Part shown: piece by piece, positions 50,999 to 60,362 of the stretch
Layout: every line of letters begins with the position of its first letter
Position numbering within the stretch: position 1 is the stretch's first letter
Origin: JBHGXV01 sp041920505
GTDB taxonomy: Bacteria; Bacillota; Bacilli; Brevibacillales; Brevibacillaceae
NCBI GenBank assembly: GCA_041920505.1
Contig: JBHGXV010000066.1
Location: 1 to 64,000 of the forward strand
Direction of reading: 5' to 3'
Length of the DNA stretch: 64,000 nt
Notes under the pieces: generated by a model
Told to the model about the DNA's origin: nothing
The model's input: the letters and a program-made list of their open reading frames with translations, nothing else
The model's database searches: none
Translations under genes and position numbers: made by a program

Positions 50999-52201
50999 TT
51001 AATGGCGCCGATTTTGGTATGTCTCTACGGTATTGCCCATCATTCTCAGTTTCAGATCCACATCAATTTTGATGTCGGCCTCGTCAAAAAAGCTTTTTGG
51101 CTCTTTGCGGATCCAATCGTAAAGCTCGGGGGTGTTTTTCAGGCGGGGCGTGATTTCCAAAAAGTCGTTATGGTATTGGTCGCGGATCTTGGCATACGAA
51201 CGGGAAAGGATCGTTTCGAGCTGTCGGGAAAACTTCTGCTCCAATTGTTTGATCTGCTCCGGCTTGGAAAATTTTTGTCCGCCGCATTGTGTTTCGATCA
51301 ATTCCCCTTCGATGCGCATGGCATAATGCAGAAAGGGGCGTTGATTATTCATGCCGTGTTCTAAGTTGGTCTTGCCGCGCAGAATGCGGACAACGGCTGA
51401 CTTTCCGCCATCGCAGGAAAACGACATGTTTCCTCTTTCAATTTCGTTTTGAAAAAACGCAAGGCTTCTCATTTCCTCTTCATTAATCGTACCTGCCATC
51501 GTAAAAGTGTAGAAAACCGCTCCTTGGTTCACCTTGATCTGGGTTCCCGATTTTTTCGACAGGTATGGCAAAACATACGGCCGTTTTTCCCGGATGTGTT
51601 TGCTGAGTGCGCCGAAGTTTCCTTCCGGCATGTTCAGCGTTTTTTGGTTCGCATCGATCACCTCGGCAATATGCATGGCTGGAGTAGGTTGTGTGGCGGA
51701 ATTTAACGTTAAAAACTCTTTGGGCGCCCCCTGGGTAATACCCACTTCCGTGTGACGGCGCATCTGCGGAAATCGGGCCAGGAAATCATACAAATCCTCA
51801 AATCCTTTTTTGGCCACTTTTTCGCTGATCAGAAGAACCTGCAGGTGAGACAGATTGGGAAGGCGTTCGCTTTGGTAGACTATATCTTCGATTGCCTTGG
51901 AGATCGAAGAAGCTGTGACGGTAAAGTTGATGTATCCCTGCTTGGATTGAGCTCCCGGCGTCCCCGGGTTTCCGGCGGTTGTTTCCGCTGACGGTTCAAT
52001 TGCCTGCAGGGTAATTTCGTACGCTTTGTTGGGATGCTTTGCCGTTTTTGCTTCATCGATCCCCAGACCAATGATAAACGCGCGTTTCTCCAGTTCGGAA
52101 TAATCCCAGCAACCGGACAAAAGAAGGCTGAAGACAGCGACCCATCCCGCAAGCCACCCGGTTGCGACAGTTTTCCTCGATGTGCCTATCTGCTGTGGCA
52201 T
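50999..52201 (-). CDS. Spore germinant receptor C subunit (Ger(x)C family lipoprotein)
   Basis: A 400-residue lipoprotein: signal segment with lipobox LLLSGC followed by WDYSELEKRAFIIGLGIDE, the standard mature start of GerAC-type proteins. Three structural domains fit the length, and the C-terminal half carries LERKF-like helical segments. GAGAGGTGATT precedes the ATG. It is the last gene of the gerA-gerB-gerC order and sits at the inner spore membrane with its partners. Confidence 0.92.
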   Translation of the reverse strand: MPQQIGTSRKTVATGWLAGWVAVFSLLLSGCWDYSELEKRAFIIGLGIDEAKTAKHPNKAYEITLQAIEPSAETTAGNPGTPGAQSKQGYINFTVTASSISKAIEDIVYQSERLPNLSHLQVLLISEKVAKKGFEDLYDFLARFPQMRRHTEVGITQGAPKEFLTLNSATQPTPAMHIAEVIDANQKTLNMPEGNFGALSKHIREKRPYVLPYLSKKSGTQIKVNQGAVFYTFTMAGTINEEEMRSLAFFQNEIERGNMSFSCDGGKSAVVRILRGKTNLEHGMNNQRPFLHYAMRIEGELIETQCGGQKFSKPEQIKQLEQKFSRQLETILSRSYAKIRDQYHNDFLEITPRLKNTPELYDWIRKEPKSFFDEADIKIDVDLKLRMMGNTVETYQNRRH

Positions 52202-52214
52202 CAGTAATCACCTC

Positions 52215-53330
52215 TCAAGCCTTGCGTGTTTTCTGAGCGCGTCCCAATCCTCTGAGATAAGCGACCAACAACAGCAACAAGGGATAGACGATCAACAGGA
52301 AAATCCCCGCATTCCCAACCCATTTTGACCAGACATCCATCTGTTGAAGGTTGGGTGGAGTGAGGGCGAGCAAGTAGATCAACGGTGACTGAAGGACGAT
52401 CCACCAGCGAAACGGGACGCGGGGAATGGTGTGGTGAAACGAAAACGCCGTCGAAAAAAACGTGACCACATGCGTTGTATAAGCCAACGGCAGCCACAAG
52501 ACGATCAGCAACAGCTCCGCCCGCTCCACAAATTGCCTGACAACCTCGACGGTTTTTGCCATGGTGATCACCGGAAAGGTTTGCGCGATGGTCACGTCAG
52601 GCCCGAGGATGACCAGCGTGCCGATCATCAGGAACAAATAAAAAATCCCGGCCAGTCCCACCCCGATGGAGGCTGCGAAAAAGGCCTGATTCTTCTTGAG
52701 CAAAAAGGGATAGAACAGATACAGGATTTCAAACCCGAGAAAGGAGTAGACGGTTGTCGGCAGCGGTTCCAACACCGGTTTGACGCCGGACAGGAAGGGG
52801 TAGCGCAGTTCGCTCCAATCCGCCTCCGGAAAGGCGAGGATGAGAAACAGGATGATGAGGCAGAAGGAGAGCGGCAGGCCGGATTCGAGCAATCGCGCGA
52901 TCGGAGTAAGTCCGTCCCACGAACTGTACACCAACAGGAGAATCATGGCGATGACAATCACTTCCAGCGGGGTAAACGGCAGCATTTCGGCGCGTACAAC
53001 CTCGGCCATTGTCCGAACGCCGGTGACGGTGAAAAACAGAAAGTAGACGGAGATCCCGAGGTTGAACAAAAAACCGAGCGGGCGTCCGAACACGGTGAGA
53101 TTGTACTGAAACGCCATTTCATCCGGGAATTTCCTGGCCGCTTGCAGGATGAGCCAAAGCGCCCCCAATGCGATCAGTGTGGCAAGCAAAATCGTGATCC
53201 AGGCATCCTCCCGCGCCTTTTCGATTACCCCTCGCGGCATGGTGATAAATCCTACGCCAACGATCGTCCCGAAGGTAAGAAACAACAGTTGCGAGGAAGA
53301 GATGGGACTGTTTGCTCCCTTGAGTTTCAT
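52215..53330 (-). CDS. Spore germinant receptor B subunit (GerAB/endospore permease family)
   Basis: A 371-residue membrane protein with ten predicted helices, of the APC-related spore germination permease family. It starts SPISSSQLLFLTFGTIVGVGFITMPRGV. This subunit usually binds the germinant in its membrane pocket. I use ATG 53330, eight bases after GAGAAG; ATG 53336 overlaps the gerA stop as TGATG. The much longer upstream reading frame lies inside gerA and is not used. Confidence 0.9.
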   Translation of the reverse strand: MKLKGANSPISSSQLLFLTFGTIVGVGFITMPRGVIEKAREDAWITILLATLIALGALWLILQAARKFPDEMAFQYNLTVFGRPLGFLFNLGISVYFLFFTVTGVRTMAEVVRAEMLPFTPLEVIVIAMILLLVYSSWDGLTPIARLLESGLPLSFCLIILFLILAFPEADWSELRYPFLSGVKPVLEPLPTTVYSFLGFEILYLFYPFLLKKNQAFFAASIGVGLAGIFYLFLMIGTLVILGPDVTIAQTFPVITMAKTVEVVRQFVERAELLLIVLWLPLAYTTHVVTFFSTAFSFHHTIPRVPFRWWIVLQSPLIYLLALTPPNLQQMDVWSKWVGNAGIFLLIVYPLLLLLVAYLRGLGRAQKTRKA

Positions 53331-53335
53331 GCGCA

Positions 53336-54871
53336 TCACTTCTCTTTCATGGGGTAGGATCGGCTTTTGGTCGGGCGGAGCGTTTTCATGAATCCGGGCC
53401 GTTTTGTTATCTTCTTGAACGGGAATCGCACCACTGTATCCTTCCAATCCTGGATGTTTAAGGGAGAAAACGGTGACAGATAAGAGACACCGAAGGAATT
53501 CAGTTTGCACAGATGGATGTGAATCAGGAAAAACCCCAAAAGCAACCCGTACAAACCGAGAAACGCGCTGCACAAGATCAAAAAGAAACGCAAAACGCGC
53601 AAGGTGACACCCAGCGCGTAGAGCGGGGCGGAAAAGGACGAGATCGCCGTCAGCGCCACGATGACAACGGTTACCGGGCTTACCAGATTGGCGTTTGCCG
53701 CCGCTTCCCCGATGACCAAACCGCCAATGATGCTGACTGCCTGGCCAATTGGTTTCGGCAATTTGATCCCTGCTTCCCTCAAGATCTCGATACTGATTTC
53801 CATGGCCAAAATCTCCAGGATGCTGGGAAGGGCGACCCTGGTTCTGGAAGCGTCCATCGAGATGACGAGTCGGGTTGGGATCAGTTCGGGATTGTACGCG
53901 ACCAGGGAGATGTACAATCCCGGCAGCAAAATGCTAAGGAGAAGGGCGAAAATCCTCACGAACCGGACCAACGTTGCGTATTGCCACCTGGAATAGTAAT
54001 CGTCTATCGTGGTGATGAATTGCATGAAGGTGATGGGTGCGATCAAGACTTGGGCGGCATTGGGCAGGATGATCAGCACATGCCCTTCGAGGAGGTATGA
54101 GGTGGCCACATCCGGCCGTTCCGTCGTGCGCAATTGCGGAAACAGCGAAAAGGAATTGCCTTCGATGAGTTCCTCAAGGTGTGCCTGGCCGTGAATGGCG
54201 TCCACACGGATTTGGCCGAGACGCTGCTTCACTTTCTCCACGAGTTGCGGATTTGCCACGTCTGACATATACAAAACGGCTACCTTGTTTGTTCCCCTCA
54301 CGGCGACCGTCACGGGTTCCGCCCTCAGATTCGGATCCGGGAGAGTTTGCCGAATCAAGGCGATGTTCGTGTTCAGATCCTCAATAAAACTTTCTTTCGA
54401 CCCGATGACACTTTGTTCGGTTTCGGGGGGAGCGATGTTTCGCTTCTCTGTTTTGCGGATGTTCAATAGCAGTCCTTCGCCGTGCCCGTCCAACAGCAAC
54501 AGCGCCATTCCGCCGGCCAGCTTTTCTGTTGCCGCGCGGAAGTCGGACGTGCTCTCCGTATCAATAACAGGCAACTTATGCCGGATCAACTCGTCCGGGC
54601 GGGCGGTTCTCCTGTCCGTCTTGGAATGTTCGTTCTGATCAGGCTCCATCTCTTGCAAGGGGCGAAAGAGGATATCAGCGACAACTTCCTGGCTCACCAG
54701 GCTGGAAAAATAAAACAGCATGCCTCTGCCGAAAGGGGAGAGGATCTCTTGGTAAGCGAAATCAAGATTGTCTCCGAAGAGGGCTTTCAATTTCGCGGCG
54801 TTTTGGTCCAATGACGTGTGGAAGGTTTCGGAAAAGGGACGATCTGTGCCTGATTTTCTCCTTATCCTCAT
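53336..54871 (-). CDS. Spore germinant receptor A subunit (GerAA family)
   Basis: A 511-residue protein. A large hydrophilic N-terminal region (about 1-290) is followed by four or five membrane helices and a short basic tail. Family signatures: FYFSSLVSQEVVADILFRPLQ, IAPITFMQFITTIDDYYSRW and VAYNPELIPTRLVISMDASRTRVALPSILEILAMEISIEILREAG. It is the ion channel or scaffold subunit of the receptor that triggers germination. The ATG follows CGGAGGAC. First gene of the operon, with a SigG-like promoter upstream. Confidence 0.93.
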   Translation of the reverse strand: MRIRRKSGTDRPFSETFHTSLDQNAAKLKALFGDNLDFAYQEILSPFGRGMLFYFSSLVSQEVVADILFRPLQEMEPDQNEHSKTDRRTARPDELIRHKLPVIDTESTSDFRAATEKLAGGMALLLLDGHGEGLLLNIRKTEKRNIAPPETEQSVIGSKESFIEDLNTNIALIRQTLPDPNLRAEPVTVAVRGTNKVAVLYMSDVANPQLVEKVKQRLGQIRVDAIHGQAHLEELIEGNSFSLFPQLRTTERPDVATSYLLEGHVLIILPNAAQVLIAPITFMQFITTIDDYYSRWQYATLVRFVRIFALLLSILLPGLYISLVAYNPELIPTRLVISMDASRTRVALPSILEILAMEISIEILREAGIKLPKPIGQAVSIIGGLVIGEAAANANLVSPVTVVIVALTAISSFSAPLYALGVTLRVLRFFLILCSAFLGLYGLLLGFFLIHIHLCKLNSFGVSYLSPFSPLNIQDWKDTVVRFPFKKITKRPGFMKTLRPTKSRSYPMKEK

Positions 54872-54918
54872 GGTAGTCCTCCGGATTCAGCGTCTCTTGT
54901 CGTCCTGATTTCCATGGT

Positions 54919-54947
54919 TAGTATACCCTGACGATCTGGCAACATTC
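54919..54947 (-). promoter_or_regulatory. SigG-like promoter of the ger operon
   Basis: On the minus strand GAATG (54943-54947), a 17-nt spacer and TATACTA (54919-54925) match GMATR / CATWMTA at eleven of twelve positions. It lies 48 nt before the gerA start codon. Forespore expression is what germinant receptors need. Confidence 0.6.
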
Positions 54948-55093
54948 GTCAGTCCAGTCGGCGGGAGTGACGACAGGGGCGGCCGGATGGGGGGCTGGGA
55001 AAAAGAAAACTGGCAGGATTGTTTGTTCTGTGCCAAAATAAGAACATATGCTTTCTTTTGTGTGGACGGAACTAGTTGAAAGGTGGCAAGGCA

Positions 55094-57376
55094 ATGTCAA
55101 CGGTAGAACACATCCTCGCGGGTCTCAATCCGCAACAAACAGAAGCGGTCCTGACGACGGAAGGGCCCGTGTTGATTCTGGCCGGTGCGGGCAGCGGAAA
55201 GACGCGGGTGTTGACCCAGCGCATCGCTTATCTGATCGGCGCGCAAAACGTAGCTCCCTGGAGCATCCTGGCGATTACGTTTACCAACAAAGCGGCCCGC
55301 GAGATGAAGGAGCGGGTCGGCCGCATCGTCGGACAAGGGGCGGACGACATCTGGATTTCCACCTTCCACTCCCTGTGCGTGCGGATTTTGCGCCGGGACG
55401 CGGACCGGCTGGGGATCAGCCGCAACTTTACGATTCTGGACGCGAGCGATCAATTGACCGTTGTCAAACAATGTTTAAAGGAACTGAACCTCGATCCGAA
55501 AAAATACGAGCCGCGCGCGGTGCTGGCGGCGATCAGCGGGGCCAAGAACGAACTGGTCGATCCCGAGCGGTTCGCCCGTCAAGTCGGCGATCCATTCAGC
55601 CGCGCCGCCGCACAGGTGTACGAGTTGTACCAGAAAAAACTGCGCGGCAACCAGTCGCTCGATTTTGACGATCTGATCATGACCACCGTCCGGCTGTTCC
55701 GCGAAGTGCCGGAAGTGCTGGAGTTTTATCAAAAGAAATTCCGCTACATCCACGTGGACGAGTATCAGGACACCAACCGGGCCCAGTACATGCTGATTCA
55801 CATGCTGGCCGAGAGGCACCGCAACATTTGTTGCGTCGGCGACGCCGACCAGAGCATCTACAAGTGGCGCGGGGCTGACATCTCGATTATTCTGAACTTC
55901 GAGAAGGATTATCCCGAGGCCAAAGTGATCAAACTGGAACAAAACTACCGCTCGACCAAGACGATCCTGCAAGCGGCCAACGGCGTAATCGCCCACAATG
56001 TGATGCGCAAGGAGAAAAAGCTGTGGACACAAAACCCGACCGGGGACAAAATCGTCTGGTTCCAGGGCGACTCCGAACACGACGAGGCGTATTTCGTCGT
56101 GGAGACGATCAAGCAACAGTACGACACGTACAAGGACTACGGCAAGTTCGCGGTGCTGTACCGGACGAACGCCCAGTCCCGCGTGCTGGAGGACGTGTTG
56201 GTCAAATCCAATATTCCGTACACGATCATAGGCGGCACGAAGTTCTACGACCGCAAGGAGATCAAGGACATCCTCGCCTACCTGCGGCTGATCTCCAACC
56301 CGGACGACGACATCAGCCTGACGCGGATCATCAACGTGCCGAAGCGCAACATCGGCGAATCTACCGTGGAAAAGATCGCCGCCTACGCCGCCGCGCACGG
56401 TCTCTCCATGTTCGCCGCCATCCAGGAGGCAGGCTACATGGGTCTGCCGACGCGAACCACCAACGCGATCGGCGCGTTTTCCGACCTGATCTCACACCTC
56501 GCGCAGATGGCCGACTACCTGTCCGTGACCGAATTGGTCGAAGAGGTGCTGGAGCGCACCGGTTACCGGCAGGCCTTGCGCGAGGAAAAGACGCTGGAAG
56601 CGGCGGCGCGGCTGGAGAACATCGAGGAGTTTCTCTCCGTCACGCAGGAGTTTGAACGCAAAAACGACGACAAGAGCCTGTTGGCGTTCTTGACCGATCT
56701 GGCCTTGATCGCCGACATCGATCAAGTGGAGGACGCGAATGACGATGCGGCCCCGGCGGAAGGCCAGGTGATCCTGATGACCTTGCACAGCGCCAAGGGG
56801 CTGGAATTCCCCGTCGTCTTTCTCGTCGGCATGGAAGAAGGGGTGTTCCCGCACAGCCGGGCGCTGTTTGACGACAGCGAGATGGAAGAAGAGCGCCGCC
56901 TTGCTTACGTCGGCATCACCCGCGCCGAGGAGCGGCTGTATCTGACCAGCGCCCGCACCCGCACCTTGTTCGGGCGCACCAACAGCAACCCGCCGTCCCG
57001 GTTTTTGTCCGAGATTCCGGCCGAGTTGCTGGAAGGAAACGGCGTCGCGCAGGAGGGAAGCCAGCCCAGCAGGTTCGGGGGCTACCGGAGCGAGTCGCGC
57101 GGAATCGGCGGCGGGGCGGCCGCGTTTGGCCACCGGACGCAGGCGGCGCCCGTGTTTAGGAGCGCGTCGGCGACGGCGGGCAAGCTGGCGCAACACGGCG
57201 CGGGAGCAGGAATCGACTGGAAAGTAGGCGAAAAGGTGAAGCACGCCAAGTGGGGCATCGGCACCGTCGTCAGCACCAAGGGCAGCGGCGACGGACTGGA
57301 GCTGGACATTGCCTTTCCCAGCCCGATCGGCGTGAAAAAACTGTTGGCCAAGTTTGCGTCGATCGAACGAGCGTAA
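55094..57376 (+). CDS. pcrA: ATP-dependent DNA helicase PcrA
   Basis: A 760-residue superfamily 1A 3'-5' helicase for repair and plasmid replication. Motif I GAGSGKTR (Lys36), Ia ITFTNKAAREM, II HVDEYQDTN, III VGDADQSIYKWRGAD, IV QNYRSTKTIL, V TLHSAKGLEFPVVFLVG and VI VGITRAEERLYLT are all present. The C-terminal PcrA-specific RNA-polymerase-binding Tudor-like end (WKVGEKVKHAKWGIGTVV) is intact. ATG 55094 is used, with AAAGGTGG upstream. ligA follows within 21 nt of the stop. Confidence 0.97.
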   Translation: MSTVEHILAGLNPQQTEAVLTTEGPVLILAGAGSGKTRVLTQRIAYLIGAQNVAPWSILAITFTNKAAREMKERVGRIVGQGADDIWISTFHSLCVRILRRDADRLGISRNFTILDASDQLTVVKQCLKELNLDPKKYEPRAVLAAISGAKNELVDPERFARQVGDPFSRAAAQVYELYQKKLRGNQSLDFDDLIMTTVRLFREVPEVLEFYQKKFRYIHVDEYQDTNRAQYMLIHMLAERHRNICCVGDADQSIYKWRGADISIILNFEKDYPEAKVIKLEQNYRSTKTILQAANGVIAHNVMRKEKKLWTQNPTGDKIVWFQGDSEHDEAYFVVETIKQQYDTYKDYGKFAVLYRTNAQSRVLEDVLVKSNIPYTIIGGTKFYDRKEIKDILAYLRLISNPDDDISLTRIINVPKRNIGESTVEKIAAYAAAHGLSMFAAIQEAGYMGLPTRTTNAIGAFSDLISHLAQMADYLSVTELVEEVLERTGYRQALREEKTLEAAARLENIEEFLSVTQEFERKNDDKSLLAFLTDLALIADIDQVEDANDDAAPAEGQVILMTLHSAKGLEFPVVFLVGMEEGVFPHSRALFDDSEMEEERRLAYVGITRAEERLYLTSARTRTLFGRTNSNPPSRFLSEIPAELLEGNGVAQEGSQPSRFGGYRSESRGIGGGAAAFGHRTQAAPVFRSASATAGKLAQHGAGAGIDWKVGEKVKHAKWGIGTVVSTKGSGDGLELDIAFPSPIGVKKLLAKFASIERA

Positions 57377-57397
57377 GTGGATGAAAGGATGAACGAC

Positions 57398-59416
57398 ATG
57401 GACCGCCTGACGGCAGAAGCCAGGATCGCAGAACTGAGGAAACAAATCGAGCACCACAATCGTCTCTACTATGTGGAAGACCGACCGGAAATCACGGACC
57501 AAGAGTATGATCAGTTGATGCGCGAATTGCAAGACCTGGAGAATCTGTTTCCCGACATGGTGACGCCCGACTCCCCCACACAGCGGGTCGGCGGCGAACC
57601 GCTTCCGTTTTTTGAAAAAGTGGAACACAAAACGCCGATGCTCAGTCTGGGCAACGCCTTTGACGAAGGCGACTTGCGTGACTTTGACCGTCGCGTCCGG
57701 CAGGCTTTGGGCGATCAGCCGGTGCACTACGTCTGCGAGTTGAAAATCGACGGGCTGGCCGTGTCGCTCCGCTACGAGAACGGCCTGTTCGTCAGGGGGG
57801 CGACGCGCGGCGACGGCCAGATTGGCGAAGACATCACGCAAAACCTGAAAACGATCCGCTCGATTCCGCTGCGGCTGTCCCGTCCGCTGACGCTGGAAGT
57901 TCGCGGCGAGGCCTACATGCCGAAGCGCGCGTTTGAGAAGCTGAACCAGGAGCGTCAGGAGCGGGGAGAAGCGCTGTTTGCCAATCCGCGCAACTCGGCA
58001 GCCGGTTCGCTGCGCCAGCTTGACCCGAAAGTGGCCGCTTCCCGTTCGCTCGACACGTTTATCTACGGTATCGGCGAGATTGAAGGCGAGACGGTCCACT
58101 CGCACAGCGAAGGGCTGGCATTGCTGGAATCGCTCGGGTTCAAGGTAAACCCGGAGCGGCGCGTGTTTAGCGACATCGAGGACGTGATCGCTTTCGTCAG
58201 CGGTTGGGCAGAGAAGCGGCCGCACCTGCCGTACGAGATCGACGGCATGGTGATCAAGGTGGACAGCTACGCCCAGCAGCAGGAGTTGGGCACCACGGCG
58301 AAAAGCCCGCGTTGGGCGATCGCCTACAAGTTTCCCGCCGAAGAAGCGGTGACCGTTCTGGAAGGAATCGAAGTAAGCGTCGGCCGGACCGGCGCGGTGA
58401 CGCCGACGGCTCTGCTCAAGCCGGTAAGTCTGGCCGGGACGATCGTCAAGCGGGCCTCGTTGCATAACGAAGAGATCATCCGCGAGAAAGGGCTGTTGAT
58501 CGGCGACCATGTCGTGGTGAAAAAAGCGGGGGACATCATCCCGGAGATCGTCGCCGTACTGCCGGAGCGGCGGACGGGCGACGAGTATCCGTTCCAGATG
58601 CCGACGCATTGTCCGGAGTGCGGAAGCGAACTGGTGCGCTTCGCCGATGAAGTGGCCTTGCGCTGCATCAATCCCGACTGTCCGGCCCTGATCCGCGAAG
58701 GCATGATTCACTTCGTCTCGCGACAGGCGATGAACATCGAGGGGCTGGGGGAAAAGGTGATCGCCCAGTTGTTCGGCGAAGGACTGATCCAGAGCGTGGC
58801 CGACCTCTACTACCTGCGCGAGCGGCGTGACGAGCTTCTCGGGCTGGAGCGGATGGGCGAGAAGTCGGTCGACAACATGCTGGCCGCGATTGAGGCGAGC
58901 AAGGAAAACTCGCTGGAGCGGCTCCTGTTCGGGCTGGGCATCCGGCTGGTCGGAGCCAAGGCAGCCCGCGTCCTGGCCGAACACTTCGGCCACCTCGACC
59001 GGATCATGGCCGCCACCCACGACGAGTTGACGGCGATTGACGAGATCGGGCCGAAAATGGCGGACAGCATCGTCACCTATTTTGCCATGCCGCAGGTGCA
59101 CGAGCTGGTAGAGCGGCTGAAAGCGGCAGGCGTCAACATGGCCTACAAGGGCGTGCGGCCGGAATCGGTCGAAGGCTTGCCGCTCGCCGGGAAGACCGTG
59201 GTGCTTACCGGCACGCTGGCCAGCATGACGCGCCAGGAAGCGGAAGAGAAAATCGCGTTGCTCGGCGGGAAGGTGACGGGCAGCGTCAGCAAGAAGACAG
59301 ATTTGGTGATCGCCGGGGAAAAGGCCGGTTCCAAGCTGGAAAAGGCGGAAAAGCTCGGCGTCGCCGTAATGGATGAAGCAGGTTTCCTCGAATTGCTTGC
59401 ACAGGTGTCTCCGTAG
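57398..59416 (+). CDS. ligA: NAD+-dependent DNA ligase
   Basis: A 672-residue replicative ligase: adenylation domain with the nucleophile Lys116 (CELKIDGLAVSLRYENG), OB fold, a Cys4 zinc finger (HCPECGSEL... CINPDCPA), helix-hairpin-helix repeats and a C-terminal BRCT domain (LAGKTVVLTGTLASMTRQEAEEKI). ATG 57398 is nine bases from GAAAGG; the earlier in-frame GTG 57377 and ATG 57389 lie over or against that site. Operon with pcrA. Confidence 0.97.
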   Translation: MDRLTAEARIAELRKQIEHHNRLYYVEDRPEITDQEYDQLMRELQDLENLFPDMVTPDSPTQRVGGEPLPFFEKVEHKTPMLSLGNAFDEGDLRDFDRRVRQALGDQPVHYVCELKIDGLAVSLRYENGLFVRGATRGDGQIGEDITQNLKTIRSIPLRLSRPLTLEVRGEAYMPKRAFEKLNQERQERGEALFANPRNSAAGSLRQLDPKVAASRSLDTFIYGIGEIEGETVHSHSEGLALLESLGFKVNPERRVFSDIEDVIAFVSGWAEKRPHLPYEIDGMVIKVDSYAQQQELGTTAKSPRWAIAYKFPAEEAVTVLEGIEVSVGRTGAVTPTALLKPVSLAGTIVKRASLHNEEIIREKGLLIGDHVVVKKAGDIIPEIVAVLPERRTGDEYPFQMPTHCPECGSELVRFADEVALRCINPDCPALIREGMIHFVSRQAMNIEGLGEKVIAQLFGEGLIQSVADLYYLRERRDELLGLERMGEKSVDNMLAAIEASKENSLERLLFGLGIRLVGAKAARVLAEHFGHLDRIMAATHDELTAIDEIGPKMADSIVTYFAMPQVHELVERLKAAGVNMAYKGVRPESVEGLPLAGKTVVLTGTLASMTRQEAEEKIALLGGKVTGSVSKKTDLVIAGEKAGSKLEKAEKLGVAVMDEAGFLELLAQVSP

Positions 59417-59450
59417 AAGTCCGAATGTTTGCGGGGGAGTGTGATGGGAG

Positions 59451-60335
59451 ATGAAGGTCCTGAAACAACTGTTGGCGGGCGTCGGCATCGCCGTCCTGCT
59501 TGCTGGCTGCGGCACGGGAGGCGACGGGCAGGACGCCACCCGCAAGCAAAGCGTGCTGGCTTCCGCCGTGACCGGTGATATGACCTACCAGGACGTGCTG
59601 CAAAAAGGCGGATACGTCACGTTCGTCACCGTCACATCGGACGGCGGACGCATCTGGCTGGGGACGCATGCCGGACTGTACGTATCAGCCGGCGACAAGC
59701 TGTGGAGCTTGGCTTCGAACGACGTGGCCCAGGACGAGGCGACCGGCCTGTTTATCGACCCCAGTCAGCCGAAGCGGATGTTTGTCGGCACACGCACTGC
59801 CTTCAAGCTGAGCACAGACGGAGGTAAAAGTTGGAAAAATACACCCGGGAAGGGGCTGCCCAAACAACCCGAGATCCACAGCTTTGCCGGTGTGCGCGAG
59901 GGAAACCAGATTCGCCTGTTTGCGTATGTTAACGACGAAGGAATCTATCAGTCCGCGGACGCCGGTGAACACTGGCAGAAGTGGCTGTCGTTCGACCAGG
60001 ACGTCACCTCGATGCTCTACCAGCCCAGGGAGCGGCGGCTGTATGCCGTTGCCCAGGACGGCCTGTACAGCGGCACATCGGACCTTTGGGAGAAAGAGAA
60101 TCTGCCGGATGTACAGCAGGTCTATTCGGTAGCGATGGATCCCCAGGATGGCTCGCTGTATGTCGCGACCGACCGGGGCATTCTCGTCAAGCGGGACGGC
60201 GCATGGACGTCGCATCCGGTCAAGGTGCCGGAAAAACTGATGATGCTGGCGGCGGGCAGCGGCCAGCTGGTTGCGGTGGGGGAATCGGCCTTTCTCTACA
60301 CCCTTCAGGACCACACATGGAAAAAGTGGGAATAA
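59451..60335 (+). CDS. Beta-propeller-like (BNR/VPS10-type repeat) lipoprotein of unknown function
   Basis: A 294-residue protein with signal peptide and lipobox LLAGC. The mature part contains repeats of about 45 residues with Asp-box-like turns: TSDGGRIWLGTHAGLYV, STDGGKSWKN, SADAGEHWQKW, then SLYVATDRGILVKRDGAW. This predicts a seven- or fewer-bladed propeller on the outer membrane face. The ATG follows a GGGGGAG site, 34 nt after ligA, so it is probably in the pcrA-ligA operon. Its partner and role are unknown. Confidence 0.75.
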   Translation: MKVLKQLLAGVGIAVLLAGCGTGGDGQDATRKQSVLASAVTGDMTYQDVLQKGGYVTFVTVTSDGGRIWLGTHAGLYVSAGDKLWSLASNDVAQDEATGLFIDPSQPKRMFVGTRTAFKLSTDGGKSWKNTPGKGLPKQPEIHSFAGVREGNQIRLFAYVNDEGIYQSADAGEHWQKWLSFDQDVTSMLYQPRERRLYAVAQDGLYSGTSDLWEKENLPDVQQVYSVAMDPQDGSLYVATDRGILVKRDGAWTSHPVKVPEKLMMLAAGSGQLVAVGESAFLYTLQDHTWKKWE

Positions 60336-60362
60336 TGCCATGAGCGAAAAGGGGGGCAGGCA

